Origin: Nitrososphaerota archaeon
GTDB taxonomy: Archaea; Thermoproteota; Nitrososphaeria_A; Caldarchaeales; Calditenuaceae
Direction of reading: 5' to 3'
Assembly: GCA_009889515.1 (NCBI GenBank)
Contig: WUQR01000139.1
Span: 868,001-932,000 of the forward strand
DNA: 64,000 nucleotides
Shown: one piece after another, positions 33,178-41,624 of the stretch
Layout of the letters: each line of letters begins with the position of its first letter
How positions within the stretch are numbered: position 1 is the first letter of the stretch
Notes under the pieces: model-generated
What the model saw: only the letters and a program-made list of their open reading frames with translations
What the model was told of the DNA's origin: nothing
The model's database searches: none
Translations under genes and position numbers: made by a program

Positions 33178-33681
33178 GTGAAAGCTTTCATCCTGGGGTC
33201 TGTCGGTAAGAGGAGTGAGCTTATTGAGTGTCTCCAGGCTACGAGGAGGGCCCAGTTCGTTGAAGAGGCCTACCTCATATTCGGGACGGCCGACATCATC
33301 GCTAAGGTGAGGGTAAATAATCTGGAGCAGATAAACTCGGTTCTCGACACCCTTTACCAGAACGGCATAGTCGACACGAATACGCTAATCGTTAACGAGG
33401 CGGGGCTCAACTTTGAGAGGCAGCTTGACAAGCCTAAGAAGAAGTGCGCCTACACTTTCATTAAGATTAGGAGGCCGGCGGCTCCGAGGCTCTGGGACAG
33501 GTTTCTGCAGGGAATCGAGTATGTTACTGAGGCGTACGAGATATTTGGCATATATGATGTGATTGTGGGTGTGAGTGAGGATGCTCGAAGCGATTTCTTC
33601 AACTCTTATTTCAGGAAGCTGTGGCTTCTCACGGAGATAAACATGAACTCCACGACGACCATGTTTACTGTAGACATTTAG
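33178..33681 (+). CDS. Tandem Lrp/AsnC RAM-domain protein
   Basis: A 167-residue protein with two consecutive RAM-like modules and no helix-turn-helix: residues about 1-80 (KAFILGSVGKRSELIECLQA, EAYLIFGTADIIAKVRV) and 88-167 (CAYTFIKIRRPAAPRLWDRF, EAYEIFGIYDVIVGV). The start is a GTG at 33178 that follows a TATA-like CTTAAAAGC by about 28 bases, so leaderless. It follows the HTH gene by 36 bases and converges with sufS (4-base overlap). A sensor that acts with the neighbouring HTH protein is a reasonable guess. Confidence 0.75.
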   Translation: MKAFILGSVGKRSELIECLQATRRAQFVEEAYLIFGTADIIAKVRVNNLEQINSVLDTLYQNGIVDTNTLIVNEAGLNFERQLDKPKKKCAYTFIKIRRPAAPRLWDRFLQGIEYVTEAYEIFGIYDVIVGVSEDARSDFFNSYFRKLWLLTEINMNSTTTMFTVDI

Positions 33682-34916
33682 GCTTTGAAGTGTTTCAGGG
33701 CCTGCTTTAGGCCCTCTGCTAGGAGCTGGACCTCCTCTTTCGTGTTGTAGATGTAGAAGCTGGCCCGCGTGGTTGCTGTTAGGCCTAGCTTTGTGTGGAG
33801 TGGCATGGCGCAGTGGTGCCCTGCCCTGACGGCTATATTGAACTCCCTGTCCAGGTACTCTGCCAGGTCATGGGGGTGGATATCGCTTAGTAGGAAGGAG
33901 ACGAGGCCGCAGCGGTCCTTCACTGACTCCGGCCCAACGATTCTGAGCCGTGGAATCTCGGAGAACTCTTGGAGGGCTGTCTCCGTCAGCTCCTCCTCAT
34001 GCTTCCTCACCCACTCGAGTCCTATCTCCTGAAGATATTCGACGGCCGCCCCTAGACCCACTACGTCACCTACGCTAGGAGTGCCTGCCTCGAATTTCCA
34101 AGGAACCTCATTCCAGCTCGAGCCGCTCAGAGTTACTTCGCGGATCATCTCGCCACCACCCATGAAGGGCTCCATGGACTCGAGCATTTCTTCACGCGCT
34201 ATTAGGCAGCCTACTCCCATAGGCCCCAACATCTTGTGGCCTGAGAAGGCTAGGAAGTCGCATCCAATCTCCCTGAAGCTGACAGGCATGTGGGGGACGC
34301 TCTGGGCCGCGTCAATTAGCACTGTTGCACCGTACTCCTTTGCAGCCTTTGTAATCTCTTTGACGGGGTTGATTGTTCCGAGGACGTTTGATGCGTGGAC
34401 TATGGCAAGCATGTCTGCATCCTTCAGGAATTTGTCGAGGGAGCTTAGGTCAAGGTAGCCGTCCATCGTGATCGGTATCGCCTCAATTCTGAGGTCTTTT
34501 ATTCTCGCGATGAGCTGCCACGGGACTATATTGCTGTGATGCTCCATCTCAGTGATGACTATCTTGCCTCCTCTCTTGATCTTGTGTAGTGCGTAGGAGT
34601 AGGCGACCAGGTTTATCGCCTCAGTAGTGTTTCTGGTAAAGACGACCTCGCGCCAGCTGTTCGCATCCACGAAGTTTGCTATCTTCCTCCTCACACTCTC
34701 ATAGAGCTCGGTAGCTTCTATCGAGATGCCGTAGACGCCCCTATGGACATTCGCGTTAGTATTGGCATAGTATAGCACCATGGCGTTTAACACTCGCCTA
34801 GGCTTCTGGGTTGTGGCAGCGTTATCCAGATAGACTAGGGGTCTGGGGCCCCTGATTTTGGAGAAAATGGGGAAGTCTTCCCTAATCCTGTAAGGCGATC
34901 TAGATGCTGCTTCCAT
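33678..34916 (-). CDS. sufS: Cysteine desulfurase, SufS type
   Basis: A PLP-dependent enzyme that draws sulfur from cysteine for Fe-S clusters and other thio-cofactors. The protein has about 412 residues, with VYLDNAATTQKP near the N-terminus, the PLP lysine in SGHKMLGPMG, and the active-site Cys in RAGHHCAMPLH. Length and motifs are those of group II SufS/CsdA. The ATG at 34916 is chosen because a TATA box (ACTTATATCAC on the minus strand, about 34947-34957) lies upstream and GGGAG directly precedes it; the longer reading to 34964 would cross that box. It is divergent from the PPOX-fold gene, close to the thiamine operon, which needs sulfur for the thiazole. Confidence 0.93.
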   Translation of the reverse strand: MEAASRSPYRIREDFPIFSKIRGPRPLVYLDNAATTQKPRRVLNAMVLYYANTNANVHRGVYGISIEATELYESVRRKIANFVDANSWREVVFTRNTTEAINLVAYSYALHKIKRGGKIVITEMEHHSNIVPWQLIARIKDLRIEAIPITMDGYLDLSSLDKFLKDADMLAIVHASNVLGTINPVKEITKAAKEYGATVLIDAAQSVPHMPVSFREIGCDFLAFSGHKMLGPMGVGCLIAREEMLESMEPFMGGGEMIREVTLSGSSWNEVPWKFEAGTPSVGDVVGLGAAVEYLQEIGLEWVRKHEEELTETALQEFSEIPRLRIVGPESVKDRCGLVSFLLSDIHPHDLAEYLDREFNIAVRAGHHCAMPLHTKLGLTATTRASFYIYNTKEEVQLLAEGLKQALKHFKA

Positions 34917-35021
34917 CTCCCGAACTATGAAGCAAATATAGCCAGAGTGATATAAGTCTGCCATTGCTCTCCAAACCGGCTAACGGTTATATCCACCTGT
35001 GAGACATGGTAGGGACGTGCC

Positions 35022-35414
35022 TTGAGGTTTAGGGATAGTGAGGTTCGATTTCTCGAGAGGAATGAGCTATGCCGCCTAGCCACACTGGATAGGGACGGAT
35101 CACCGCATCTAGTGCCAGTGTGCTACATTTTCAGGGACGGGTTCTTCTACATTGTCTCAGACTTGGACACGGCTAAGGTTAGAAACATTAAGAATGACAA
35201 GAGGGTTGCAGTCCTAGTCGACCAGTACCAGCCCAACAAGGCCGTCCTCATCCGCGGCGAGGCGGAGATAATTACGCATGGCGAAGAGTTTAAACAGATT
35301 TCGGAAGCCTTCTTCAAGAAATTCGCCTGGGCGAGACGTGATCCGTGGGATGAGGGAGAGGTGGCCCTGATAAGGGTGAAGCCTGTAAAGAAGATTAGCT
35401 GGGGCTTAAAGTAG
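35022..35414 (+). CDS. Pyridoxamine 5'-phosphate oxidase-fold flavoprotein
   Basis: A 130-residue split-beta-barrel protein of the PPOX/F420-binding family. It shows FLERNELCRLATLDRDGSPH (about residues 9-28), VPVCYIFRDGFFYIVSDLDT and RGEAEII. Members bind FMN, F420 or heme and reduce small molecules; the specific substrate is unknown. The TTG at 35022 is the likely start, about 30 bases after a GGTTATATCC box (34985-34994) that faces the sufS promoter. It precedes thiW by 21 bases, so it may be the first gene of the thiamine operon. Confidence 0.8.
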   Translation: MRFRDSEVRFLERNELCRLATLDRDGSPHLVPVCYIFRDGFFYIVSDLDTAKVRNIKNDKRVAVLVDQYQPNKAVLIRGEAEIITHGEEFKQISEAFFKKFAWARRDPWDEGEVALIRVKPVKKISWGLK

Positions 35415-35435
35415 CGCGGAGGTGTTTGGGCTGTC

Positions 35436-35993
35436 TTGAAGACAACCCGTAGAATCTCCTATGTCGTCGCAATCTCTGCCATCACCCTAATATCTTCACT
35501 CTACATATGGTTCCCATTCTTTGGGACGCGGGCCGCGCCCATGCAGCATTTCGGGAATGTTCTAGCCGGCGTGATGGTTGGGCCACTCTGGGGCCTGGCC
35601 GTCCCCCTGATTGTAGGCTCGCTGAGGATAGGCCTGGGTGTGGGCACACTCTTTGCATATCCGGGAGGGCTCCCCGGCGTCGTACTAGTCGGCCTCTTCT
35701 ACAAGCTGACAAGGCGATTTGCAAGCCCCAAGGCCAGGTTTCTCTGCGCCTTCGCCGAGCCCATAGGGACAGTCCTGATAGGCGGCACTGTATCGCTGCT
35801 GCTGCTCTCACCCTTCCTCCCACAGTTCTTCCCCCTCTCTCCAGGAATCACAACGCTACTTGCCCGCAACGAATACCTGTTAGCCCTCCTAATCTTCTGG
35901 TCCGGATGGGCTGCCAGCTCAATACCCGGCTCCATCGCAGGCTACCTAGTCCTACTAGCTCTCAACAAGGTCATGCCCCAACTATTTGAGTAG
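35436..35993 (+). CDS. thiW: ThiW, S-component of an energy-coupling thiazole transporter
   Basis: A 185-residue membrane protein with about five or six helices and the ThiW signatures: FPFFGTRAAPMQHFGNVLAG, RIGLGVGTLFAYPGG and SGWAASSIPGSIAGYL. ThiW is thought to bring in the thiazole moiety (hydroxyethylthiazole) for thiamine salvage, using an energy-coupling module (EcfA/EcfT) that is not in the window. The start is TTG 35436 with GGAGGTG about 15 bases upstream. It leads to the P-loop gene (20-base gap) and then thiDN, so the operon is a salvage route. No TPP riboswitch is recognisable upstream. Confidence 0.87.
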   Translation: MKTTRRISYVVAISAITLISSLYIWFPFFGTRAAPMQHFGNVLAGVMVGPLWGLAVPLIVGSLRIGLGVGTLFAYPGGLPGVVLVGLFYKLTRRFASPKARFLCAFAEPIGTVLIGGTVSLLLLSPFLPQFFPLSPGITTLLARNEYLLALLIFWSGWAASSIPGSIAGYLVLLALNKVMPQLFE

Positions 35994-36013
35994 GAAAGGC
36001 ATGCTCCGAGGAG

Positions 36014-36565
36014 ATGCTTACCCCCGAGACACTGGCTGAGAGCCACACCACCATTTTCGGCGAGGTTAGGACTGGAAAGACAAGACTACTCTACAGGCTT
36101 TTGTGGATGCTTTCAGACGCCGGCTTAGGCGGTGAGGTGACAGTTCTCGACATGGCGCCGGGCCTCTCCTGGGGTGTTGGGGGGAAGCTGGTGGAGGTCG
36201 GTGAGCTGCCGGACGGAGTAAAGTATCTGACCAGCTGGGAGATAAGGCCCCCGAGGCTCATTGGAAGAGACGCGGAGGACGTGAGTAGGCTGGCTAAGGC
36301 AAACGAAGAGTCGATAAGGCCACTCCTAGAGGAGTACAGCAAGAACCCCACACCTATCCTAGCTATAAACGATGTAACCATCTACATTCACGCAGGAGAG
36401 CCGGCGCAGCTATTCTCTGCCATGTCCCTCGCGAGGGCGTGGCTGGTCACAGCCTACTACGGCTCTAGGCTCGCAGATGATAAGGGCACTGGCATATCTG
36501 TGAGGGAGAAGAGTTTTGTCGAACAGCTGCTGCAGGTATCTGACATAGTTATAAGAATGGGGTAG
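36014..36565 (+). CDS. Uncharacterised P-loop ATPase in the thiamine operon
   Basis: A 183-residue protein with Walker A FGEVRTGKTRLLY (about residues 15-27) and a plausible Walker B TPILAINDVTIY (about residues 112-123). It lacks an ABC signature and membrane segments, so it is not an ordinary EcfA. It lies 20 bases after thiW and 3 bases before thiDN, clearly in the same operon. I do not know a thiamine function for such a protein; an energising or regulatory ATPase for ThiW, or a kinase, is possible. Confidence 0.68.
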   Translation: MLTPETLAESHTTIFGEVRTGKTRLLYRLLWMLSDAGLGGEVTVLDMAPGLSWGVGGKLVEVGELPDGVKYLTSWEIRPPRLIGRDAEDVSRLAKANEESIRPLLEEYSKNPTPILAINDVTIYIHAGEPAQLFSAMSLARAWLVTAYYGSRLADDKGTGISVREKSFVEQLLQVSDIVIRMG

Positions 36566-36568
36566 AGT

Positions 36569-37957
36569 ATGTTACACAGTATGGTCTCGCGGGTTCCCAG
36601 AGTTCTCACAGTTGCTGGCTCCGATTCCGGGGGCGGGGCCGGGATTCAGGCAGACCTCAAGACCATAGCGGCTCTGGGAGGGCATGGAATGTCAGCCATA
36701 ACATCCCTGACTGCCCAAAACACTAAAGAGGTCACAAAGATAGTTGACCTCGACCCCGATTTCATAGCCGAGCAGATAAGAGTGTGTGTAAGCGATATTG
36801 GTGTGGACGCGGTTAAGACAGGGATGCTCCATACCTCGGAGATAATTAGGGCGGTAAGCCGGGAGCTGCGCGGGCTTGACGTGCCAAAGGTCGTTGACCC
36901 AGTGATGGTTGCTAAGAGTGGGGCCCAGCTCCTCCAATCCGCTGCCGTGGACGAGCTGAAGAAGAGCCTACTCCCAATCTCCACAGTAATAACACCTAAC
37001 GCCAGTGAGGCAACAGTCCTAAGCGGCATTAGAATCATGACGGAGGAGGACCAGAAGTTAGTGGCTAAGACGCTTGCGGATAATTTTGGGATACCGGCTG
37101 TCGTTGTGAAGGGCGGCCACCTACATGGCGAGAGAGTCATTGATATACTATACTATGAGGGCTCATACTATAGATTTGAGGTTCCGAGACTCGACACTAG
37201 AGCAACGCATGGTACGGGTTGTGTATTTGCGTCTGCAGTGGCCACAGAGCTGGCGAAGGGCTCCACAATACCGGAGGCAGTTAAGAAGGCTCAGAGCTTT
37301 GTGTATGAGGCGATTAAGGGAGGGTTCCTAATAGGTCAGGGTGCCGGGCCGGTTAACCCCATGTCATATGTGGCTAAGCGAGCTAGTCTTCTAGATGCGT
37401 TGACAAATGTTCGCGAGGCTGTAAGGATAATCGAGGATGCTGAAGGGGCTGGAGAGCTGGCGCCCGAGTCCGGAATAAACATAGCAGAGGCCCCACTAGG
37501 CGCTACCAGCCGAGATGAGGTGGTGGCTGTCCCAGGAAGGATTACGCGGATTTTCAACAGACTGAAGGCCGCCTCGCATCCCTGGATGGGTGGCTCCAGA
37601 CATGTTGCCGACACAGTCCTGACGATAGCCCAGTACGACCCATCAAAGAGGGCCGCCATGAACATCAAATACTCTGAGGAGATCCTCGCAGTCGCCCGCG
37701 ACCTCGGATTCTCCATCAGCTCATACGACAGAAGCCAAGAGCCGCCTGAGATCAAATATGTCGAGGGTATGACCATTAGATGGGGGGTTGCAAGAGCCTA
37801 CGAGTCGGCCGGCAAAGTGACCGACATAATATTTCACCGGGGAGACTGGGGGAAGGAGCCTATGATAACAATAACCGGCAGGAACAGCGTCGAAGTGGCG
37901 GAAAAATTCCTCCGCATACTCCAGAAATACCTCGAGAAAAGTGGTAGAAAATCTTAA
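36569..37957 (+). CDS. thiDN: Bifunctional HMP(-P) kinase ThiD - thiamine-phosphate synthase ThiN
   Basis: A 462-residue fusion. Residues about 9-265 are ThiD, which phosphorylates hydroxymethylpyrimidine: TVAGSDSGGGAGIQADLKT, and GTGCVFASAVA as the anion-hole/catalytic segment. Residues about 285-460 are ThiN, which couples HMP-PP and HET-P into thiamine phosphate; recognisable parts are ASHPWMGGSRHVADTVL and DIIFHRGDWGKEP. Together with ThiW this gives a complete salvage branch for pyrimidine and thiazole. Starts at 36569 and 36581 are both possible. Downstream, 260 AT-rich bases with several TATA-like elements separate it from the FAD oxidoreductase. Confidence 0.93.
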   Translation: MLHSMVSRVPRVLTVAGSDSGGGAGIQADLKTIAALGGHGMSAITSLTAQNTKEVTKIVDLDPDFIAEQIRVCVSDIGVDAVKTGMLHTSEIIRAVSRELRGLDVPKVVDPVMVAKSGAQLLQSAAVDELKKSLLPISTVITPNASEATVLSGIRIMTEEDQKLVAKTLADNFGIPAVVVKGGHLHGERVIDILYYEGSYYRFEVPRLDTRATHGTGCVFASAVATELAKGSTIPEAVKKAQSFVYEAIKGGFLIGQGAGPVNPMSYVAKRASLLDALTNVREAVRIIEDAEGAGELAPESGINIAEAPLGATSRDEVVAVPGRITRIFNRLKAASHPWMGGSRHVADTVLTIAQYDPSKRAAMNIKYSEEILAVARDLGFSISSYDRSQEPPEIKYVEGMTIRWGVARAYESAGKVTDIIFHRGDWGKEPMITITGRNSVEVAEKFLRILQKYLEKSGRKS

Positions 37958-38217
37958 AAACGGCTACTATACAACAATAACAACAATCACTATTTAACCC
38001 AATCACAGGCGGATACAACTTGGACTAATAATACGAGGTCAAATAGACGAAAAGAATTATAATTATGCAACTCAAAATCAAAAATATAGTACACACGTTT
38101 ATATCACCAAATAATTGATAATAAACTGCCCTTAAATACTAATCTGGGGCTGCGAAATATAATATCCTTTATAAGTTGAGAAGTTTATAATGTCGAGGCT
38201 AATACTATAGAACCAGC

Positions 38218-39345
38218 ATGAGGCACTATGAACTGGTCGTGGTGGGTGGCGGCGTAGTAGGCTCCTTCACGGCCTACTTTGCCGCCGAGAAGGGGTTCAA
38301 GGTTGCACTCGTTGAGGCTGGGCATCTGGGAAGCGGGTCTAGTGGAAAATGCGCGGGGATACACACTACACAACTAGTACTTCCCATCGACATACAGCTG
38401 TCTAAGAGGAGTCAAGAGATTTACAGGAGTGTCGCTTCAGACTCTGTTCTGAGGACAGGGTTTCTCTCAATAGAGCCTTACTGGATGTCGAGATACTCGA
38501 GGGAGCTATTGGATGGTGCCGGTGTCAGGTATAGGGTCTTAAGTAATGGAGAGCTGGCCGACTGGGTTGGCTGGATGAGGGTTAAAGACTATGAGGTTGG
38601 TCTCTATACCCCCGATGACATTGTGGTTGAGATGTCTGGCCTCTTCTCTTCCCTGAGAGAGAGGCTGGACGGCCTTGGTGTCAAGATCTACGAGTGGACG
38701 GAGATCACAGGACTAGACGCGGATCAGAGAATCATTCACTTGAGAGGGGATGGGCTCTCTTTCGATCAAGCTGTCCTAGCCGCTGGCGCGTGGAATAGGG
38801 ATCTCCTCGCTAAGAGTGGGATCTGGCGGGTGCCAACGCTTGTCTACGCATGCCAAGTACTGTCATTTAATGTGGCGGGGAATGTATGCGATGTTCCCGT
38901 GTTTATTGAGGAGAACCACGTCTATATGAGGCGGTTCGGGCTGAGTTCGCTCCTAGTGGGTAACGGGTTTGCCGTAAAGCTCAAGTCACCCTCAGATTGT
39001 CCCCCACATCCTGCGAGGGAGTTCATCGATGAGCTTGGGCAGAAGTTGCTGGATAGGCTGAAGCGCCCCGAGGACTACCGGCTGACGGGAGGTTGGACTG
39101 GTGTATGCAGCTCCACACCAGATGGCCGCCCCCTAGTGGGGCAGGTTCCGAGCAATCCAAACCTGTTCATCATCGACGGGCTTGATGGCTACGGGATAAT
39201 GCGGGGTCCAGCGCTGAGCCAAGACCTAGTAGAGTATATAGCCAGTGGAAAGGCGCCAGTCTCAGTCGAAACTTTCACCCCAGCTAGGTTCAAAAACTAT
39301 GCCGGCGAGCCTGAGGAAGTCATAGAGCTGCATTCATGGCTTTGA
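38218..39345 (+). CDS. FAD-dependent amine/glycine oxidase-like protein (DAO family)
   Basis: A 375-residue flavoprotein of the D-amino acid oxidase/ThiO/sarcosine oxidase family. It has the dinucleotide motif LVVVGGGVVGSFTAYFAAEK at the N-terminus, LAAGAWNRDL, and the C-terminal RPLVGQVPSNPNLFIIDG and GYGIMRGPALSQ. The substrate could be glycine, sarcosine, proline or another amine. ThiO (glycine oxidase) is considered because of the neighbouring thiamine genes, but a 260-base promoter-rich gap (TATA-like CTTTATAAG near 38170) indicates its own transcription. The C-terminus overlaps a convergent zinc-ribbon gene by 12 bases. Confidence 0.85.
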   Translation: MRHYELVVVGGGVVGSFTAYFAAEKGFKVALVEAGHLGSGSSGKCAGIHTTQLVLPIDIQLSKRSQEIYRSVASDSVLRTGFLSIEPYWMSRYSRELLDGAGVRYRVLSNGELADWVGWMRVKDYEVGLYTPDDIVVEMSGLFSSLRERLDGLGVKIYEWTEITGLDADQRIIHLRGDGLSFDQAVLAAGAWNRDLLAKSGIWRVPTLVYACQVLSFNVAGNVCDVPVFIEENHVYMRRFGLSSLLVGNGFAVKLKSPSDCPPHPAREFIDELGQKLLDRLKRPEDYRLTGGWTGVCSSTPDGRPLVGQVPSNPNLFIIDGLDGYGIMRGPALSQDLVEYIASGKAPVSVETFTPARFKNYAGEPEEVIELHSWL

Positions 39346-39549
39346 TTCCTCCCTCCTCGCCGCCCTAGAAATTTTCAGGTGCGCGATCTTCTGCCTCGCC
39401 TCCTCGGCCGTGTTGGCATAGGCCACTACAAGCTCCTGCCTTAGACCAGACACGGTTCCGCAGCTAAAGCATCTGAAAGTTTTCTGCACACCGCTTACAA
39501 CCCTGTAGCTGCCACACTTCGCACAAACGACGACCAGATACCTCACCAT
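39334..39549 (-). CDS. Small zinc-ribbon protein (DUF1922-like)
   Basis: A protein of about 71 residues with one zinc ribbon: CAKCGSYRVV, then CFSCGTVSG about 19 residues later, followed by a charged helix (TAEEARQKIAHLKISRAARR). The Cys spacing and the short length resemble archaeal DUF1922 proteins, whose function is unknown. ATG at 39549 is preferred over 39555. It converges with the FAD oxidoreductase and is divergent from the HdrDE-like gene (about 68-base gap). Confidence 0.75.
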   Translation of the reverse strand: MVRYLVVVCAKCGSYRVVSGVQKTFRCFSCGTVSGLRQELVVAYANTAEEARQKIAHLKISRAARREESKP

Positions 39550-39617
39550 CGCCACAGATGTGGAGTGGATAACTAATTAATAACTAGTGCTTATGGAATC
39601 TAGCTTTGGTGTAAGTT

Positions 39618-41624
39618 ATGAGTAGTGTGCCCGCCAGAGAGAATCTCATCCTGATGCCTGAGGGGACTGATATTATCATGTATATTGTCCTCGCACCATT
39701 CGCCGCGGTGTTCCTCTACGGCATCTACTTGAGGCTGGGAAGCTATGATTTGAGGCTTATCTGGAGCGCCTTCAAGAGCAGCCCAAGCGGGTTCATAAAG
39801 TCGATTATAGAGTTTGCGTGGGCTCAGAGACGTATCCTCCGCGACATTAGGCCTGGTGTGATGCATTTTCTAATATCCTACGGCATCTTGGCACTCTTCA
39901 TAGGCACCACCCTAGTATTTGTTGACTACGATATTTTGCGGCCGCTCAAGACGCGTCTCCTAGTAGGGGACTTCTACCTAGTCTTCGAGGTCCTACTGGA
40001 TGCCTTCGGCCTGCTCCTAATACTGAGTCTGGTGTACGCCCTACTCAGGAGGACAGTCACAAAGCCAAGCCGACTCAGCTATAGGAGGGAGTATCTGGCA
40101 ATACTCTGGCTACTACTCTTCATAGGCGTGACAGGCTTCATCCTTGAGGGAATCAGAATATATCTACGGAGCCCGCCTTGGAGCATCTACTCTCCAGTAG
40201 GGGCGTTGCTGGCGGCCTATATTGGCGGCCTGAACGTTGGAGGCGATGCCTTGGTGACGGTGTATAGAGCTCTCTGGTGGACACACGCGGTGGCTTCCTT
40301 CGCAGGCGTGGCAGCCCTGCCATTCACCAACCTGCTACACATACTTGCGGCCTCGCTTAACGTGGCAGTGAATAAACAGCATGCCAAGGCCCCAGGCCTG
40401 TTAGAGACACCCTTCATACTGAGCAAGCTCGACTTGGAGGCGAGTCTACCCCCCGTAGGCATAAGCAGCATCAGTGACCTTAAGCCACGCCAGATACTAC
40501 AGCTCGACGCCTGCACAGACTGTGGACGCTGTGACGAGGTTTGCCCAGCCCTCATCGCAGGCACACCTCTCTCCCCTCGAATTATTGTCCAGAAATTAAG
40601 GAGGGCTTGGTGGAAGAGGAGGGGTGAAGACCTCTTCGACTCCAACACCTTCACACTAGACGAGGTCTATGCCTGCACCACGTGCGGGGCGTGTGAGTAT
40701 GCCTGCCCGGTCCTCATAAGCCCTATGGAGCTTATAGTTGAGCTGAGGAGGGCGCTTGCTCTGCGTGGGAGCGTCACTAGGAAGGGGGTTGAGACGCTTT
40801 CGAACCTTGCTAGGGCTAGGAACCCGTTTGGGCTTGGTCAGGGTGAGAGGGTGAAGCTCCTAGAGGAGCTTGCCCAGATGGGAGTTAGGAGGGTTGAGGA
40901 TGAGGAGTCGGTTGAGACGGTCTACTGGGTTGGATGCATGGGGGCTTACGACCCTAGGGCTAGGCAGGTTGTTAAGCAGATAGCGTCGCTGATGGTCTCG
41001 GCGGGTGTTAGGTTTGCAGTGATGACTAGCGAGGAGGTGTGTAATGGTGATCCCGCGAGGAGGTTGGGGGAGGAGGGGAGGTACCAAGAACTGGCCGAGG
41101 AGGTGATAAGCCTGCTGAAGTCCAAGGGGGTTAAGGAGGTTATCACCCACTGCCCACACTGCTTCGACATATTCTCTCGACAGTACAGGGATTTAGGAGC
41201 GGAGTTTAGAGTAGTGAGCCACATACAGCTGCTACACAGACTTGTGAAGGAGGGGAAATTTAAGCTGGCCGCGGTAGGGCCCCTCACCATACACGACTCA
41301 TGCATCTTCTCGAGGATGCATGGGTTCGTAGCTGAACCGAGGGAGGCACTTAGTGGCTCTGAGTTGAGGGAGCCGAGGAGGAGCGGCAGACAGACCATGT
41401 GTTGCGGAGCGGGTGGCGGTAACTACTGGCTCGACATAAAGCGGGCTAAGCGTGAAAACCTGCACAGACTTGAGGAGCTGCTGGAGACGGGTGCGACTAC
41501 AGTGGTTACCGAGTGCCCCTTCTGCCTAGCCATGCTCGAGGACGCTAGGAGGGTCTTAGGTGTGGAGGACCGTATAAGCGTCAAGGACATCTCGGAGCTC
41601 CTCAAACCGGCTGAAAAGAGTTGA
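39618..41624 (+). CDS. Membrane HdrDE-like Fe-S oxidoreductase
   Basis: A 668-residue fusion. The N-terminal half has about five membrane helices like cytochrome b/nitrate reductase gamma (HdrE side; for example GVMHFLISYGILALFIGTTL). Then come two 4Fe-4S motifs, CTDCGRCDEVCP (about residues 301-312) and CTTCGACEYACP (about 356-367), and two CCG domains of HdrD type (VYWVGCMGAYDPR...CPHCFD; HDSCIF...CCGAGGG...CPFCL). Homologs move electrons between quinones or thiols; the donor and acceptor are unknown in a non-methanogen. The stop codon overlaps the next gene (TTGA), so the two are translationally coupled. Confidence 0.9.
   Translation: MSSVPARENLILMPEGTDIIMYIVLAPFAAVFLYGIYLRLGSYDLRLIWSAFKSSPSGFIKSIIEFAWAQRRILRDIRPGVMHFLISYGILALFIGTTLVFVDYDILRPLKTRLLVGDFYLVFEVLLDAFGLLLILSLVYALLRRTVTKPSRLSYRREYLAILWLLLFIGVTGFILEGIRIYLRSPPWSIYSPVGALLAAYIGGLNVGGDALVTVYRALWWTHAVASFAGVAALPFTNLLHILAASLNVAVNKQHAKAPGLLETPFILSKLDLEASLPPVGISSISDLKPRQILQLDACTDCGRCDEVCPALIAGTPLSPRIIVQKLRRAWWKRRGEDLFDSNTFTLDEVYACTTCGACEYACPVLISPMELIVELRRALALRGSVTRKGVETLSNLARARNPFGLGQGERVKLLEELAQMGVRRVEDEESVETVYWVGCMGAYDPRARQVVKQIASLMVSAGVRFAVMTSEEVCNGDPARRLGEEGRYQELAEEVISLLKSKGVKEVITHCPHCFDIFSRQYRDLGAEFRVVSHIQLLHRLVKEGKFKLAAVGPLTIHDSCIFSRMHGFVAEPREALSGSELREPRRSGRQTMCCGAGGGNYWLDIKRAKRENLHRLEELLETGATTVVTECPFCLAMLEDARRVLGVEDRISVKDISELLKPAEKS

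Noticed and set aside
34990-35435. TPP riboswitch before the thiamine genes
   Set aside because: No THI-box-like conserved sequences were seen before the PPOX gene or before thiW.
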